Shown here piece by piece: positions 26,863 through 36,237 of a DNA stretch of 64,000 nt. The notes beneath the pieces are model-generated. The model had not been told where the DNA came from, ran no database searches, and saw only the letters and a program-made list of their open reading frames with translations. This stretch comes from Azospirillum rugosum. GTDB lineage: Bacteria > Pseudomonadota > Alphaproteobacteria > Azospirillales > Azospirillaceae. Positions within the stretch are counted from its first letter, which is position 1. Every line of letters starts with the position of its first letter. The stretch spans positions 248,001 to 312,000 of the forward strand of contig NZ_JAGINP010000004.1 of NCBI RefSeq assembly GCF_017876155.1, read 5' to 3'. The translations under genes were made by a program, and so were the position numbers.

Positions 26863-28127
26863 GCCGCCTGCTCCTGGGCTGCGTGGCCGACGACTACACC
26901 GGCGCGTCGGACCTCGCCAACACGCTCGCCAAAGCGGGCCTGCACACCGTCCAGACCATCGGCCCCGAAGGGCTGGACCACGCCCCCGACGACGCGGAGG
27001 CCGTGGTCGCCGCGCTGAAGAGCCGCTCCATCGAGCCCGCGGAGGCCGTGCGCATGTCCGTGGACGCGTGGCGGCGGCTGAAGGGGCTCGGCGCGCGGCA
27101 GTGTTACTTCAAGTACTGCTCCACCTTCGACAGCACTGACCGCGGCAACATCGGCCCGGTCATGGACGCGCTGCTGGAGGAGACCGGCGCCGGCTTCACC
27201 ATCGCCAGCCCCTCCTTCCCCGAAACCGGGCGCACGGTCTACCAGGGCAACCTGTTCGTCTGGAGCCAGCCGCTCAACGAATCGCCGCTGAAGGACCACC
27301 CGCTGAACCCCATGCGCGACGCCAACCTTGTCCGCGTCCTGGAACGGCAGAGCCGGACCCGGATCGGGCTGGTGGATTGGCAGACGGTGACGCAGGGGCC
27401 CGACGCGGTGCGCGCCGCCTTCGACGTGCTGCGCAAGGCCAGCATCGGGGCCGCCGTGGTGGACGCGCTGACACTGGGCGACCTCGCCGCCATCGGCTCC
27501 GCCTGCCGCGACCTCTCCCTGGTCACCGGAGCGTCGGGCTTGGCCGGCGGCATCGCCCGCAACTTCATCGAGGCTGGGCTGGCCAGCGGCCGCAACGCCA
27601 CCGACCTGCCCGCCGTCGCCGGGCCGGAGGTGCTTCTGGCCGGAAGCTGCTCCCCCGCCACGCTGGCGCAGGTGGAGGCGGCGGGCCAACGCTATCCCGT
27701 GCTCCGGCTGGACGTGGACGCCCTGCTGGCCGGCACGGACATGGTGCCCGCGCTGCATGACGCCGTCATGGCCGAGTTCGGCCATCGGCCGGTCCTGGTC
27801 GCCTCCAGCGCTCCGCCGGACAGCGTCCGGACCGTGCAGGACCGCCACGGCCGGGAGGAGGCCGGGCGGCGCGTGGAGGAAGCCTTCGCGCGCCTCGCCC
27901 AGGGATTGGCGGAGGCCGGCGCCCGCCGCTTCGTGGTGGCCGGCGGCGAGACCTCCGGCGCCGTGGTCGACGCGCTGGGGGTGAAGGCCCTGCGCATCGG
28001 GCCGGAGATCGCGCCGGGCGTGCCCGCCACCGTCAGCCTCGGCCCCGTGACCTACGCGCTGGCGCTGAAGTCCGGCAACTTCGGCGGCCCCAACTTCTTC
28101 TCCGACGCGCTGGAGGTCATGCCATGA
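26859..28127 (+). CDS. otnK: 3-oxo-tetronate kinase OtnK (DUF1537)
   Basis: 422 residues. The N-terminal domain opens GCVADDYTGASDLANTLAKAG, the hallmark of DUF1537 acid-sugar kinases; CSTFDSTDRGNIGP and SPSFPETGRTVYQG follow. The C-terminal nucleotide domain has VVAGGETSGAVVDALG and ends NFGGPNFFSDAL. It phosphorylates 3-oxo-tetronate to the 4-phosphate. Overlaps otnI and denD by four bases at either end, so the three are tightly coupled. Confidence 0.9.
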   Translation: MSRLLLGCVADDYTGASDLANTLAKAGLHTVQTIGPEGLDHAPDDAEAVVAALKSRSIEPAEAVRMSVDAWRRLKGLGARQCYFKYCSTFDSTDRGNIGPVMDALLEETGAGFTIASPSFPETGRTVYQGNLFVWSQPLNESPLKDHPLNPMRDANLVRVLERQSRTRIGLVDWQTVTQGPDAVRAAFDVLRKASIGAAVVDALTLGDLAAIGSACRDLSLVTGASGLAGGIARNFIEAGLASGRNATDLPAVAGPEVLLAGSCSPATLAQVEAAGQRYPVLRLDVDALLAGTDMVPALHDAVMAEFGHRPVLVASSAPPDSVRTVQDRHGREEAGRRVEEAFARLAQGLAEAGARRFVVAGGETSGAVVDALGVKALRIGPEIAPGVPATVSLGPVTYALALKSGNFGGPNFFSDALEVMP

Positions 28128-29068
28128 GGATCCTGATCACCGGCGGCAACGGCTTCCTTGGCCGCAAGCTGGCGCAGCGTCTGCTCGCCGAGGGCGGACA
28201 CAGCATCACGCTGCTGGACGTCCAGCCAAGCGCGGAGCCCCTTCCCGGTACAGACAGCATCGTCGGCGACCTCTGCGACCCGGCGGTGCAGGACCGGCTG
28301 CGCAAGGAAGGCTTCGACAGCGTCTTCCACCTCGCCGCCGTGGTCAGCGCGGCGGCGGAGGCCGACTTCGACCTTGGCATGCGCGTCAACGTGGACGGAA
28401 CCCGCGCCCTGCTGGAGGTCTGCCGCGCCCTGCCCGCCCCGCCGCGCGTCGTCTTCGCCAGCTCCGTCGCCGTGTTCGGCCACGCACCGCCGCTGGTCCT
28501 GGACGACACGCCGGCCCGCCCGCAATCCTCCTATGGCACCCAGAAAGCGATCGGGGAGCTGCTGGTCAACGACTACAGCCGCAAGGGCTTCATCCAGGGC
28601 TGCAGCCTGCGCCTGCCGACCGTGGTGGTGCGGCCGGGCAAGCCGAACCTCGCCGCCTCCTCCTTCGCCAGCGGCATCATCCGGGAGCCGCTGTCGGGCG
28701 AGCGCTCGGCCTGCCCGGTGCCGCAGGAGTTGGCGCTGTGGATCACCTCCCCCGCCCGGGTGGTCGCCAACCTGCTGCACGCCCACGGCTTGGCCCCCGA
28801 GGCGTGGGAGGACGATCGCACGCTGAACCTGCCGGGCATCTCCGTCACTGTCCGCAGCATGATCGCGGCGCTGGAGAAGGCCGGCGGCGATTCGTCCCTG
28901 ATCGACCACCGGCCGGACGAGCGGATCGCCCGCATCGTCGCCAGCTGGCCGGCGGACATGGACACGGATCGCGCCGACCGGCTGGGCTTCGGCCGCGACA
29001 CGGGCATCGACGCCATCGTGCAGGCCTATGTCGAAGAGGACATGCCAAAACGGGTCAACACACGCTAA
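28124..29068 (+). CDS. denD: NAD-dependent D-erythronate dehydrogenase-like epimerase-fold protein
   Basis: 314 residues of the extended SDR (NAD-dependent epimerase) type: GGNGFLGRKLAQRL dinucleotide motif at the N-terminus, VVFASSVAVFG, then a YGTQKAIGELL catalytic Tyr-Lys pair. In the tetronate pathway DenD oxidises D-erythronate. Position directly after otnI-otnK supports this over a sugar epimerase. Substrate stereochemistry cannot be proven from sequence. Confidence 0.82.
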   Translation: MRILITGGNGFLGRKLAQRLLAEGGHSITLLDVQPSAEPLPGTDSIVGDLCDPAVQDRLRKEGFDSVFHLAAVVSAAAEADFDLGMRVNVDGTRALLEVCRALPAPPRVVFASSVAVFGHAPPLVLDDTPARPQSSYGTQKAIGELLVNDYSRKGFIQGCSLRLPTVVVRPGKPNLAASSFASGIIREPLSGERSACPVPQELALWITSPARVVANLLHAHGLAPEAWEDDRTLNLPGISVTVRSMIAALEKAGGDSSLIDHRPDERIARIVASWPADMDTDRADRLGFGRDTGIDAIVQAYVEEDMPKRVNTR

Positions 29069-29152
29069 CATTTGCTCGTGGCACCAACAGTCTCAGAGCC
29101 GGACCACCGGCCGCTGTGCCGCATCGCGTTCCTTGAGGGAGGAAACACGTTC

Positions 29153-30130
29153 ATGTTGCTGAAAAGGGTCATCGCCACCGGTGTGTTCGCGCTCGGCCTC
29201 GCCACGTCCGTGGCGGCCGGCGCTGAGGAGTTGAAGCTCGGCTACTCGCTCGCCCCGACCTCCCACTACGGGGTGGGCGCCACGGCGATGGGCGACGAAC
29301 TGTCCCGCTTGTCCGGCGGCAAATGGACCATCAAGCAGTTCCCGGCCAACGCGCTGGGCGGCGAGCGCGAGATGGTGGAGGGTGCGCAGATCGGTACGGT
29401 GGACATCGTCGTCACCTCCTCCGGCCCGGTCGGCAACTTCGTGCCGGACACGCTGATCACCGACATCCCCTTCCTGTTCAAGGACTACGCCCACGCCCAC
29501 GCGGTGCTGGACGGCCCCATCGGGCAGGCGATCCTGGACCAGTTCCCCAAGCACGGGCTGATCGCGCTGGCCTGGGGCGAGAACGGCTTCCGCAACCTGA
29601 CCAACTCCAAGCACCCCGTGAAGTCGCCGGCCGACGCCAAGGGGCTGAAGATCCGCACCATGGAGAACCAGGTGCACATGACGGCCTTCAAGGCGCTGGG
29701 CGTCCTGCCCACGCCGATGGCCTTCCCGGAGCTGTTCACCGCCATGCAGCAGGGCACGGTCGATGGGCAGGAGAACCCCATCGGCGTGATCCTCTCCGCC
29801 AAGTTCTCCCAGGTGCAGAAGTACCTGACGGTGACTCAGCACGTCTATTCGCCAGCCCTGATCATCCTGTCGCCGTCGGTGTGGAACAAGCTGTCGGACC
29901 AGGAAAAGGGCTGGTTCAAGCAGGCCGCCCTGGCGGGCGCCAAGGCCATGCGCCAGAAGGCCGAGGACGACGCCAAGAACGGCATCGAGGAGCTGAAGAA
30001 GCAGGGCATGGAGGTGGTCACCGACGTGGACACCACCGCCTTCCAGGAAGCCCTGAAGCCCGCCTACGCCGACTACGCCAAGAAGTTCGGCCAGGACAAG
30101 ATCGACGCGATCAAGTCCTACAAGTACTGA
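29153..30130 (+). CDS. dctP: TRAP transporter substrate-binding protein DctP
   Basis: 325 residues. Signal peptide (VIATGVFALGLATSVAAGA), then a DctP fold: LGYSLAPTSHYG, FPANALGGEREMVEGAQIGTVDI, and the conserved Arg in KGLKIRTMENQ that contacts the substrate carboxylate. Periplasmic. The ATG at 29153 follows GAGGGAGG. A palindromic repeat separates it from dctQ, which may give higher levels of this protein than of the membrane subunits. Likely ligand: a tetronate (inferred from neighbours). Confidence 0.92.
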   Translation: MLLKRVIATGVFALGLATSVAAGAEELKLGYSLAPTSHYGVGATAMGDELSRLSGGKWTIKQFPANALGGEREMVEGAQIGTVDIVVTSSGPVGNFVPDTLITDIPFLFKDYAHAHAVLDGPIGQAILDQFPKHGLIALAWGENGFRNLTNSKHPVKSPADAKGLKIRTMENQVHMTAFKALGVLPTPMAFPELFTAMQQGTVDGQENPIGVILSAKFSQVQKYLTVTQHVYSPALIILSPSVWNKLSDQEKGWFKQAALAGAKAMRQKAEDDAKNGIEELKKQGMEVVTDVDTTAFQEALKPAYADYAKKFGQDKIDAIKSYKY

Positions 30131-30154
30131 GCCGCGCTTACTGAGCCGCACTGC

Positions 30155-30241
30155 GCCCCCTCCCTAACCCTCCCCCGCTTTGCGGTGGAGGGGATTCAAG
30201 CCCCCTCTCCCGCGCAAGCGGGGGAGGGATGGGGAGGGGGC
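30155..30241. repeat. GC-rich palindromic intergenic element, family 1 copy D, inside the TRAP operon
   Basis: GCCCCCTCCCTAACCCTCCC on the left and GGGGAGGGATGGGGAGGGGG on the right make a stable hairpin in the dctP-dctQ gap. Matches copy C. As mRNA it could protect the upstream dctP message from exonucleases. Confidence 0.8.
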
Positions 30242-30262
30242 AAGCGATTCGAGGAGTCCCCC

Positions 30263-30808
30263 ATGCTCGCGGCCCTCTCGTCCATCGAATCCTTCCTGAT
30301 GCGCTGGACCCTGCGCGCGGCGATGGCGCTGCTGGTGCTCACCTGCTGCGTCTCGCTCTACCAAGTGGTGACGCGCTTCGTCTTCGAGGAACCCTCCACC
30401 TGGTCGGAGGTGACGGCGCGCTCCCTCAACATCTGGATGGTCTATCTGGGCGTCGCCGTCGCCTTCCGCACCGGCGCCCTGATGGCGGTGGAGTTCCTGT
30501 TCAACCGGCTGCACGGAGGGGCGCGCGTGGTGTTGATCGTCGCGATTTCCGGCCTGTCGCTGGGCGTGCTGCTGGTCATGGCCTGGTACGGCTGGGACAT
30601 GGCGGTGCGCGTCCGCTTCCAGATGCTGGCCGGCGTGGACAATCCCTTCACCGGGGAGGGCATCTCCATCGCGCTGGTCTACGCCGCCGTGCCCGTGGGC
30701 TCCGTGCTCGCCATCGTCGGGCTGCTGGCCCGCACGGCGGAGCAAATCCGCGAGGCCCTGCACGCCCGCGCCAGCGCACCGGCCCCCCAAGAAGTGTACG
30801 AGGTCTAA
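30263..30808 (+). CDS. dctQ: TRAP transporter small permease DctQ
   Basis: 181 residues with four hydrophobic helices (near 18-38, 55-73, 90-110 and 130-150) and the family phrase FEEPSTWSEVTARSLNIWMVYLG. Inner-membrane subunit that joins DctM. The ATG at 30263 is preceded by GAGGAG. Two bases and a linker separate it from dctM. Confidence 0.9.
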   Translation: MLAALSSIESFLMRWTLRAAMALLVLTCCVSLYQVVTRFVFEEPSTWSEVTARSLNIWMVYLGVAVAFRTGALMAVEFLFNRLHGGARVVLIVAISGLSLGVLLVMAWYGWDMAVRVRFQMLAGVDNPFTGEGISIALVYAAVPVGSVLAIVGLLARTAEQIREALHARASAPAPQEVYEV

Positions 30809-30812
30809 GGCC

Positions 30813-32087
30813 ATGACCAGCTTCATGCTCCTCGTCATGGTGGGACTGTTCGCGCTCAGCGTGCCCATCGCGATCGCCATCGCGGCGGCCAGCATCGGCG
30901 GCATCGCCGCCTTCACCACCATGCCGCTGATCGTGGTGGCGCAGAAGCTGGTGACGACCATCGACAGCTTCCCGCTGATGGCCGTGCCCTTCTTCATCCT
31001 GGCCGGCAACCTGATGGAGGCCGGCGGCATCTCCCGCCGGCTGGTGGACTTCGCCAAGGCGGTGGTCGGCAACGTGCAGGGCGGGCTTGCCTGCTCCTGC
31101 GTGCTGACCTGCATGATCTTCGCCTCGGTGTCGGGGTCCAGCGTGGCGACGACCTTCGCCATCGGCTCCATCATCATCCCGGCGATGATCAAGCACCGCT
31201 ACCCGGCGGAATTCGCCGCCGCCCTCCAGGCCACCTCGGCGGAGCTGGGGGTGATCATCCCGCCGTCGATCCCGATGATCCTCTACGGCGTTTCGGCGGA
31301 GGTCTCCATCGGAGAGATGTTCGCGGCCGGCGTCGGGCCGGGCCTGCTGATCGGCGGGGCGCTGACCCTGTTCGTCTACGTCACCTGCAAGATGAACGGC
31401 TGGGGCAAGGAGGACGCCGCCGGCAACCTGGGATTCGTCAAGGCGACGGAGCGGGCGGCGCTGGCCCTGCTGATGCCGGTGATCATCATCGGCGGCATCT
31501 ACCGCGGCGTCTTCACGCCGACGGAGGCGTCGGTGGTGGCCGTCTTCTACGCGGTCGTCGTCGGCATGGGCGTCTACCGCGCCATCGGCTGGCGGGACCT
31601 GGGGCCGATCCTGAAGAAATCGGTCCTGTCCTCCTCCATCATCATGTTCATCATCGCGGCGGCGGGGCTGTTCAGCTTCCTGATCACGCGGGCCGGCGTC
31701 CCGGCCGCCATCGGTGCCTGGATCGCCGAGGCGATCGGCAGCGGCTGGGCCTTTCTGCTGGCGGTGAACCTGTTCCTGTTCGTGGTCGGCATGTTCATCG
31801 AGACCTCGGCCTCCATCATCGTGCTGGCCCCGATCCTGGCGCCGGTCGCCGCCCATTTCGGCATCGACCCCGTGCATTTCGGGCTGATCATGGTCGTGAA
31901 CCTGGCGCTGGGCATGGTGACGCCGCCCTTCGGCGTGAACCTGTTCGCCGCCTGCCAGGTCGCCGGCCTGAGCCTGGAGCAGATCGTCGGCCGGCTGGTG
32001 CCCTTCGTGATCGTCGTCTTCGCCTGCCTGATGGTCATCACCTACGTGCCCGCGGTGACCCTGTTCTTCCGCGGCCTCGTCTTCTGA
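30813..32087 (+). CDS. dctM: TRAP transporter large permease DctM
   Basis: 424 residues, about twelve hydrophobic helices. Family marks include VPFFILAGNLMEAGGISRRLVDFA, SGSSVATTFAIG, and PPSIPMILYGV, plus GMVTPPFGVNLF near the end. It carries the sodium-coupled transport path. Confidence 0.93.
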   Translation: MTSFMLLVMVGLFALSVPIAIAIAAASIGGIAAFTTMPLIVVAQKLVTTIDSFPLMAVPFFILAGNLMEAGGISRRLVDFAKAVVGNVQGGLACSCVLTCMIFASVSGSSVATTFAIGSIIIPAMIKHRYPAEFAAALQATSAELGVIIPPSIPMILYGVSAEVSIGEMFAAGVGPGLLIGGALTLFVYVTCKMNGWGKEDAAGNLGFVKATERAALALLMPVIIIGGIYRGVFTPTEASVVAVFYAVVVGMGVYRAIGWRDLGPILKKSVLSSSIIMFIIAAAGLFSFLITRAGVPAAIGAWIAEAIGSGWAFLLAVNLFLFVVGMFIETSASIIVLAPILAPVAAHFGIDPVHFGLIMVVNLALGMVTPPFGVNLFAACQVAGLSLEQIVGRLVPFVIVVFACLMVITYVPAVTLFFRGLVF

Positions 32088-32099
32088 GGATTTGACCCC

Positions 32100-33536
32100 A
32101 TGGACACCTCTCTCCTGATCGGCGGGGCCTTCGTGGACGCCCTGGACGGCGGCCGCATTCCCGTCGTCGATCCCTCCACCGGCGAGGAGTTCGCCGCCAT
32201 CCCCCGCGGCACCGCCGCCGACATCGACCGCGCCGTGACCGCCGCCCGCACCGCCCTGGACGGCGATTGGGGCCGCCTGACCGCCGCGGAGCGCGGACGG
32301 CTGATGCAGCGCCTCTCATCCGTGATCCTTGAGCACGCGGAGACGCTGGCGACCCTGGAATCCCGCGACGTCGGCAAGCCGCTGGCCCAGGCCAAGGCGG
32401 ACGTGACGGCCTGCGCCCGCTACTTCGAGTTCTACGGCGGGGCGGCCGACAAGGTGCACGGGGACACCATCCCCTACCTCAACGGTTACACGGTGATGAC
32501 CCTGCGGGAGCCGCACGGGGTCACCGCCCACATCATCCCCTGGAACTACCCGCTGCAGATCATCGGACGCAGCGTCGGCGCGGCGCTGGCCATGGGCAAC
32601 GCCTGCGTCATCAAGCCGGGCGAGGACGCCTCCCTCACCACGCTCTATCTCGGCCGGCTGATGGCGGAGGCGGGCTTCCCCGCGGGTTCCGTCAACATCG
32701 TCACGGGCTATGGGGAGGAGGCCGGGGCCGCGCTGTCCGCCCATCCCGGCATCAACCACATCTCCTTCACCGGCAGCCAGGAGGTCGGCACGCTGGTGCA
32801 GCAGGCGGCGGCCCGCAACATCGTGCCGGTGACGCTGGAGCTGGGCGGCAAGTCCCCGCAGCTGGTCTTCGCCGACGCCGACCTGGAGCAGGCGCTGACC
32901 TTCGTCGTCCGCGCGGCGGTGCAGAACGCCGGCCAGACCTGCTCCGCCGGCAGCCGCGTGCTGGTCGAGCGGCCCATTTACGACCGCTTCACCGCCATGG
33001 TCGCGGAGCGCTTCCGCGCCCTGACCGTCGGGCCGGCGCTGGAGGACCACGACGTCGGCCCGCTGATCAATGCCAAGCAGAAGGACCGCGTCGCCGGCAT
33101 GGTCGCCGCCGCGAAGGCCAACGGCTTCCGCCTGCTGGCGGAGGGGCGGGTGGTGGACGGCGCGCCGGCCGGCGGCTTCTATGTCGCCCCGGCCTTGTTC
33201 GGCGATGTGGCCCCCGGCTCCGCCCTGGAGCAGCAGGAGGTGTTCGGCCCGGCGCTCGCCTGCATCCCCTTCAACGGGGAGGAGGAGGCGGTGCGCATCG
33301 CCAACGGCACGCCCTACGGCCTCGTCGCCGGCGTCTGGACGCGCGACGGCGGCCGGCAGATGCGGCTGGCCCGGCGGCTCCAGGCCGGGCAGGTCTTCAT
33401 CAACAACTACGGGGCCGGCGGCGGCGTCGAACTGCCCTTCGGCGGCGTGAAGAAGAGCGGCTTCAACCGCGAAAAGGGCTTCGAGGCGCTCTACGGCTTC
33501 TCCGTCACCAAGACCGTGGCGATCAAGCACGACTGA
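32100..33536 (+). CDS. NAD(P)-dependent aldehyde dehydrogenase
   Basis: 478 residues. Proton-relay Asn in IIPWNYPLQ, ELGGKSPQLVFADAD with the general-base Glu, catalytic Cys in NAGQTCSAGSR, and EVFGPALACIPF. Within the tetronate operon it probably oxidises an aldose or aldehyde intermediate (for example to a tetronic acid) before or after transport; the exact substrate is unknown. Starts 12 bases after dctM. Confidence 0.9.
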   Translation: MDTSLLIGGAFVDALDGGRIPVVDPSTGEEFAAIPRGTAADIDRAVTAARTALDGDWGRLTAAERGRLMQRLSSVILEHAETLATLESRDVGKPLAQAKADVTACARYFEFYGGAADKVHGDTIPYLNGYTVMTLREPHGVTAHIIPWNYPLQIIGRSVGAALAMGNACVIKPGEDASLTTLYLGRLMAEAGFPAGSVNIVTGYGEEAGAALSAHPGINHISFTGSQEVGTLVQQAAARNIVPVTLELGGKSPQLVFADADLEQALTFVVRAAVQNAGQTCSAGSRVLVERPIYDRFTAMVAERFRALTVGPALEDHDVGPLINAKQKDRVAGMVAAAKANGFRLLAEGRVVDGAPAGGFYVAPALFGDVAPGSALEQQEVFGPALACIPFNGEEEAVRIANGTPYGLVAGVWTRDGGRQMRLARRLQAGQVFINNYGAGGGVELPFGGVKKSGFNREKGFEALYGFSVTKTVAIKHD

Positions 33537-33565
33537 AGCAACAAACAACACCGGGAGGAAAACAC

Positions 33566-34312
33566 ATGCGCCTTGCGAACAAGGTCGCCATCGTCACCGG
33601 CGGCGGGTCGGGGTTCGGGGAAGGAATCGTCAAGCGCTTCATCGCCGAGGGGGCGAACGTCGTCGTCGCCGACATCAACGAGGAGGCCGCCCGGCGCGTC
33701 GCCGCTGAAATGGGCGACCGGGCCCGTGCGGTGCGCGCCGACGTCTCCGTCAGCCGCGACGTGGAGGCGATGGTCGCCGCGGCGGTCGAGTCCTTCGGGA
33801 CGCTCGACATCCTGGTCAACAACGCCGGCTACACCCACCGCAACGGCCCGATGACCGAAGTGGACGAGGACACCTTCGACCGCATCTACGCGGTCAACGT
33901 GAAGTCGATCTACCTCGGCGCCATCCACGCGGTGCCGGTGTTCCGGCGGCAGGGCGGCGGGGTGATCCTGAACGTGGCCTCCACGGCCGGCGTGCGGCCG
34001 CGGCCAGGGCTGACCTGGTACAACGGCTCCAAGGGGGCCGCGATCACGCTCACCAAGTCCATGGCGGTCGAGCTGGCGCCCGACAAGATCCGCGTCTGCG
34101 CGCTGAACCCCGTGGCCGGCGAGACCGGCATGCTGCACCTGTTCATGGGGGAGGACACGCCGGAAAAGCGCGCCCAATTCAAGGCCTCGATCCCGCTCGG
34201 CCGCCTGTCCCAGCCGGCGGACATCGCCAACGCCGCCCTGTTCCTATGCTCCGACGAGGCCGAATTCCTGACCGGCGTCTGCCTGGAGGTGGACGGCGGG
34301 CGCTGCATCTAG
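33566..34312 (+). CDS. SDR-family oxidoreductase
   Basis: 248 residues of the classical short-chain dehydrogenase type: GGGSGFGEGIVKRFIAEGA (cofactor), NNAGYTHRNGPM, catalytic SAT-type region ending WYNGSKGAAITLTK with Tyr and Lys. Asp in VVADINEEA suggests NAD preference. Last gene of the operon; preceded by GGGAGGAAAAC. It may reduce or oxidise a polyol or hydroxy acid in the tetronate pathway. Confidence 0.88.
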   Translation: MRLANKVAIVTGGGSGFGEGIVKRFIAEGANVVVADINEEAARRVAAEMGDRARAVRADVSVSRDVEAMVAAAVESFGTLDILVNNAGYTHRNGPMTEVDEDTFDRIYAVNVKSIYLGAIHAVPVFRRQGGGVILNVASTAGVRPRPGLTWYNGSKGAAITLTKSMAVELAPDKIRVCALNPVAGETGMLHLFMGEDTPEKRAQFKASIPLGRLSQPADIANAALFLCSDEAEFLTGVCLEVDGGRCI

Positions 34313-34322
34313 GCCCGGTCGC

Positions 34323-34688
34323 TCACTCCGGATCGGCCACCTTCGCGGCGGCCTTTTCCGCCTGGATCAAATCGACCACCCGCTTCAGCGCCTCGGCGCT
34401 GAGCGGGCTGTCCATGTTCAGGTCCTGGGCGAACTTGCGGATCACGCCGATGGCGCGGCGCTTGGTGACGATCTCCAGGTCGCCGGGCTGCGTCGGCTCG
34501 ACCACCGGCCCCTTGTAGTAGGCGCTGCCGGCGCGCCACTGGCGCTGCCCGTCCGCCCGCCACTGCGATCCGTCGGACAGCACCATGCAGCGCTTGCCCT
34601 CGGTGAAGGCCTCTACCGTGGCGATCTTTTCCGGTCCGGTCTGGCTGTTGTGGATCGTGACCTGATCGCCAACCCTGAACTGCGTCAT
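34323..34688 (-). CDS. Hypothetical protein with SH3-like N-terminus
   Basis: 121 residues. The first about 65 (FRVGDQVTIHNSQTGPEKIATVEAF, GSQWRADGQRQWR) have the rhythm of a small beta-barrel, followed by a helical C-terminus rich in Lys and Ala. Function not known. It is 12 bases from the next minus-strand gene, so probably co-transcribed. Convergent with the SDR gene, 10 bases apart. Confidence 0.6.
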   Translation of the reverse strand: MTQFRVGDQVTIHNSQTGPEKIATVEAFTEGKRCMVLSDGSQWRADGQRQWRAGSAYYKGPVVEPTQPGDLEIVTKRRAIGVIRKFAQDLNMDSPLSAEALKRVVDLIQAEKAAAKVADPE

Positions 34689-34700
34689 CCAACCTGTTCC

Positions 34701-35231
34701 TTAAGACGTCCAGCTTGCCGGCGACAGCGGACCGCCGGACAGCAACCGCGCGGCGGTGAGGTCGTTCTCCCGCCGCTCTTCCACCGCCGCCAGCAGGCGC
34801 GACTTGGCCGTGACACGGCTGTCGGGCGCCCCCCCCGGATTGGTGGCCTCGACGGAAGCCTGGGCGCCGCCCCGCGCCCCGTTCAGCGCCGCGAGGAACC
34901 CCGTCGCCGAGCGGACCGCCTTGCGCAGGGCGGTGCGCTTCGCCTCCGGTTCCGCCACCGGGACGGGGCCGCGCGCCCCGTGGATGCCGGCCTCCGCCCG
35001 CGCCGCCTCGTTCGCGTACTCCACGACGCGGGCGCGGATCTCGCCGTCCAGCGTGTCGAAAACGCGCTTGGCCTCGTCAAGTTCGCGCACGCTGCGCGAT
35101 TCCAGCGTGCGCTCCAGCGCCGCGACCAGCAGTCGGAACTCCAGCACGCCGGTCACCCGCGCCTGCTCCACGGCGCGCTTCAGGACGCCGACGGCTTGCA
35201 AGGTTTCGTGGTCGAGGGTGCCTTTGGACAT
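34701..35231 (-). CDS. Hypothetical helical protein
   Basis: 176 residues from ATG at 35231 (an ATG at 35252 would add seven). Long Ala/Glu/Arg-rich helices, no signal peptide. No family recognised. Lies between the SH3-like unknown and the PAP2 phosphatase on the same strand, 60 bases after the latter. Confidence 0.55.
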   Translation of the reverse strand: MSKGTLDHETLQAVGVLKRAVEQARVTGVLEFRLLVAALERTLESRSVRELDEAKRVFDTLDGEIRARVVEYANEAARAEAGIHGARGPVPVAEPEAKRTALRKAVRSATGFLAALNGARGGAQASVEATNPGGAPDSRVTAKSRLLAAVEERRENDLTAARLLSGGPLSPASWTS

Positions 35232-35290
35232 CGATATGCTGTGCCGTCCCATCTCCGTCACACCGAGATATCGGGTCAGGCGAGGTCGGG

Positions 35291-36022
35291 TCAAGCGCGA
35301 TCGGGGGCGGACTCCTCCTCAAGGTTCGGTTCCACCGCACCGCGTCTTTGCAGCCACAGCGCAACCATCCAGAACAGCGACGCCCAGGCCGCCCCCAGGC
35401 ACCAGCCGGCCAGCACGTCGGTCGGCCAATGCACGCCGAGATAGACCCGGCTGCACCCGATCAGCAGCGTCAGGCCGATGGCCACCATCAGCACATAGGC
35501 TTTCTGCCGCCGCCCCTCGACGAAGCGGGCGAGCATGGCGCCCAGCGTCAGGTAGACCACCGCGGAAATCAGCGAATGGCCGCTGGGGAAGCTGGCGGTG
35601 AAGACGACGTCGCCGTGCGGCACGAGGTCCGGCCGCGCCCGCCCGATCTGGTTCTTCATCAGTGAGCTGAGCGTCATGCCGCCGCCCACGGCCAGCAACA
35701 CCAGCGCCGCCGCCGCGCGCTTGCCCTGCAACAGCAGGAAGCCCAACGCGATCGCCGTGATCAGCGACAACACCGCGATGCTGCCGAGCGCCGTGATGTC
35801 GCGCGCCGCGTTCTGAAGCCAAGCCGGCCCCAGGGGAACCGCCGGATCGCCCGCCACCCGCAAGGCCATCAGGACCGTACGGTCGAAGGCGGCGGTCTCG
35901 CCCTCCACCACCTCCCCCGCCAGCAGGGCGAAGGACAGGATCAGGCCCGCGGCCACCGCGACGCTGACGAGCAGCGTCAATTCGTGCCGGCCGAGCCGGG
36001 CCAACAAACCGTAGCGCACCAT
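35291..36022 (-). CDS. PAP2-family membrane phosphatase
   Basis: 243 residues, six hydrophobic helices. The three phosphatase motifs are present: [17 protein letters not shown] and [13 protein letters not shown]. Likely dephosphorylates undecaprenyl-diphosphate or a phospholipid headgroup at the outer face of the inner membrane; the choice cannot be made. ATG at 36022 follows GGAGG. Confidence 0.9.
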   Translation of the reverse strand: MVRYGLLARLGRHELTLLVSVAVAAGLILSFALLAGEVVEGETAAFDRTVLMALRVAGDPAVPLGPAWLQNAARDITALGSIAVLSLITAIALGFLLLQGKRAAAALVLLAVGGGMTLSSLMKNQIGRARPDLVPHGDVVFTASFPSGHSLISAVVYLTLGAMLARFVEGRRQKAYVLMVAIGLTLLIGCSRVYLGVHWPTDVLAGWCLGAAWASLFWMVALWLQRRGAVEPNLEEESAPDRA

Positions 36023-36126
36023 CGCCTTCCTCCGGCCATTCCCGCGGAAGCAACGCACGGCGGCGACGTTTGTGGCAAGCCGCACATCACGGGAAGCCGT
36101 CACGGGCGCGCAACATACCGCTTAAA

Positions 36127-36144
36127 CATAAAGATATCTTTATG
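36127..36144. promoter_or_regulatory. Perfect 18-base palindrome upstream of ahcY
   Basis: CATAAAGATATCTTTATG is its own reverse complement, in an AT-rich spot about 95 bases before the ahcY start. This location and shape match the operators of SahR, an ArsR-family repressor that senses S-adenosylhomocysteine in proteobacteria. That assignment is inferred, not proven. Confidence 0.6.
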
Positions 36145-36237
36145 CTTGCGCGCTTGCGGGCACGCTGCTACACCATGCGCCAGACGCGGGCCGGTGCGCC
36201 CGCCCCTGTTCTTTTTCGTTGTCCAGGAGACAGCCCG

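Noticed and set aside
36145-36237. Possible SAH riboswitch in the ahcY leader
   Set aside because: I could not fold the conserved SAH riboswitch core by eye, and the palindromic operator gives a simpler explanation.
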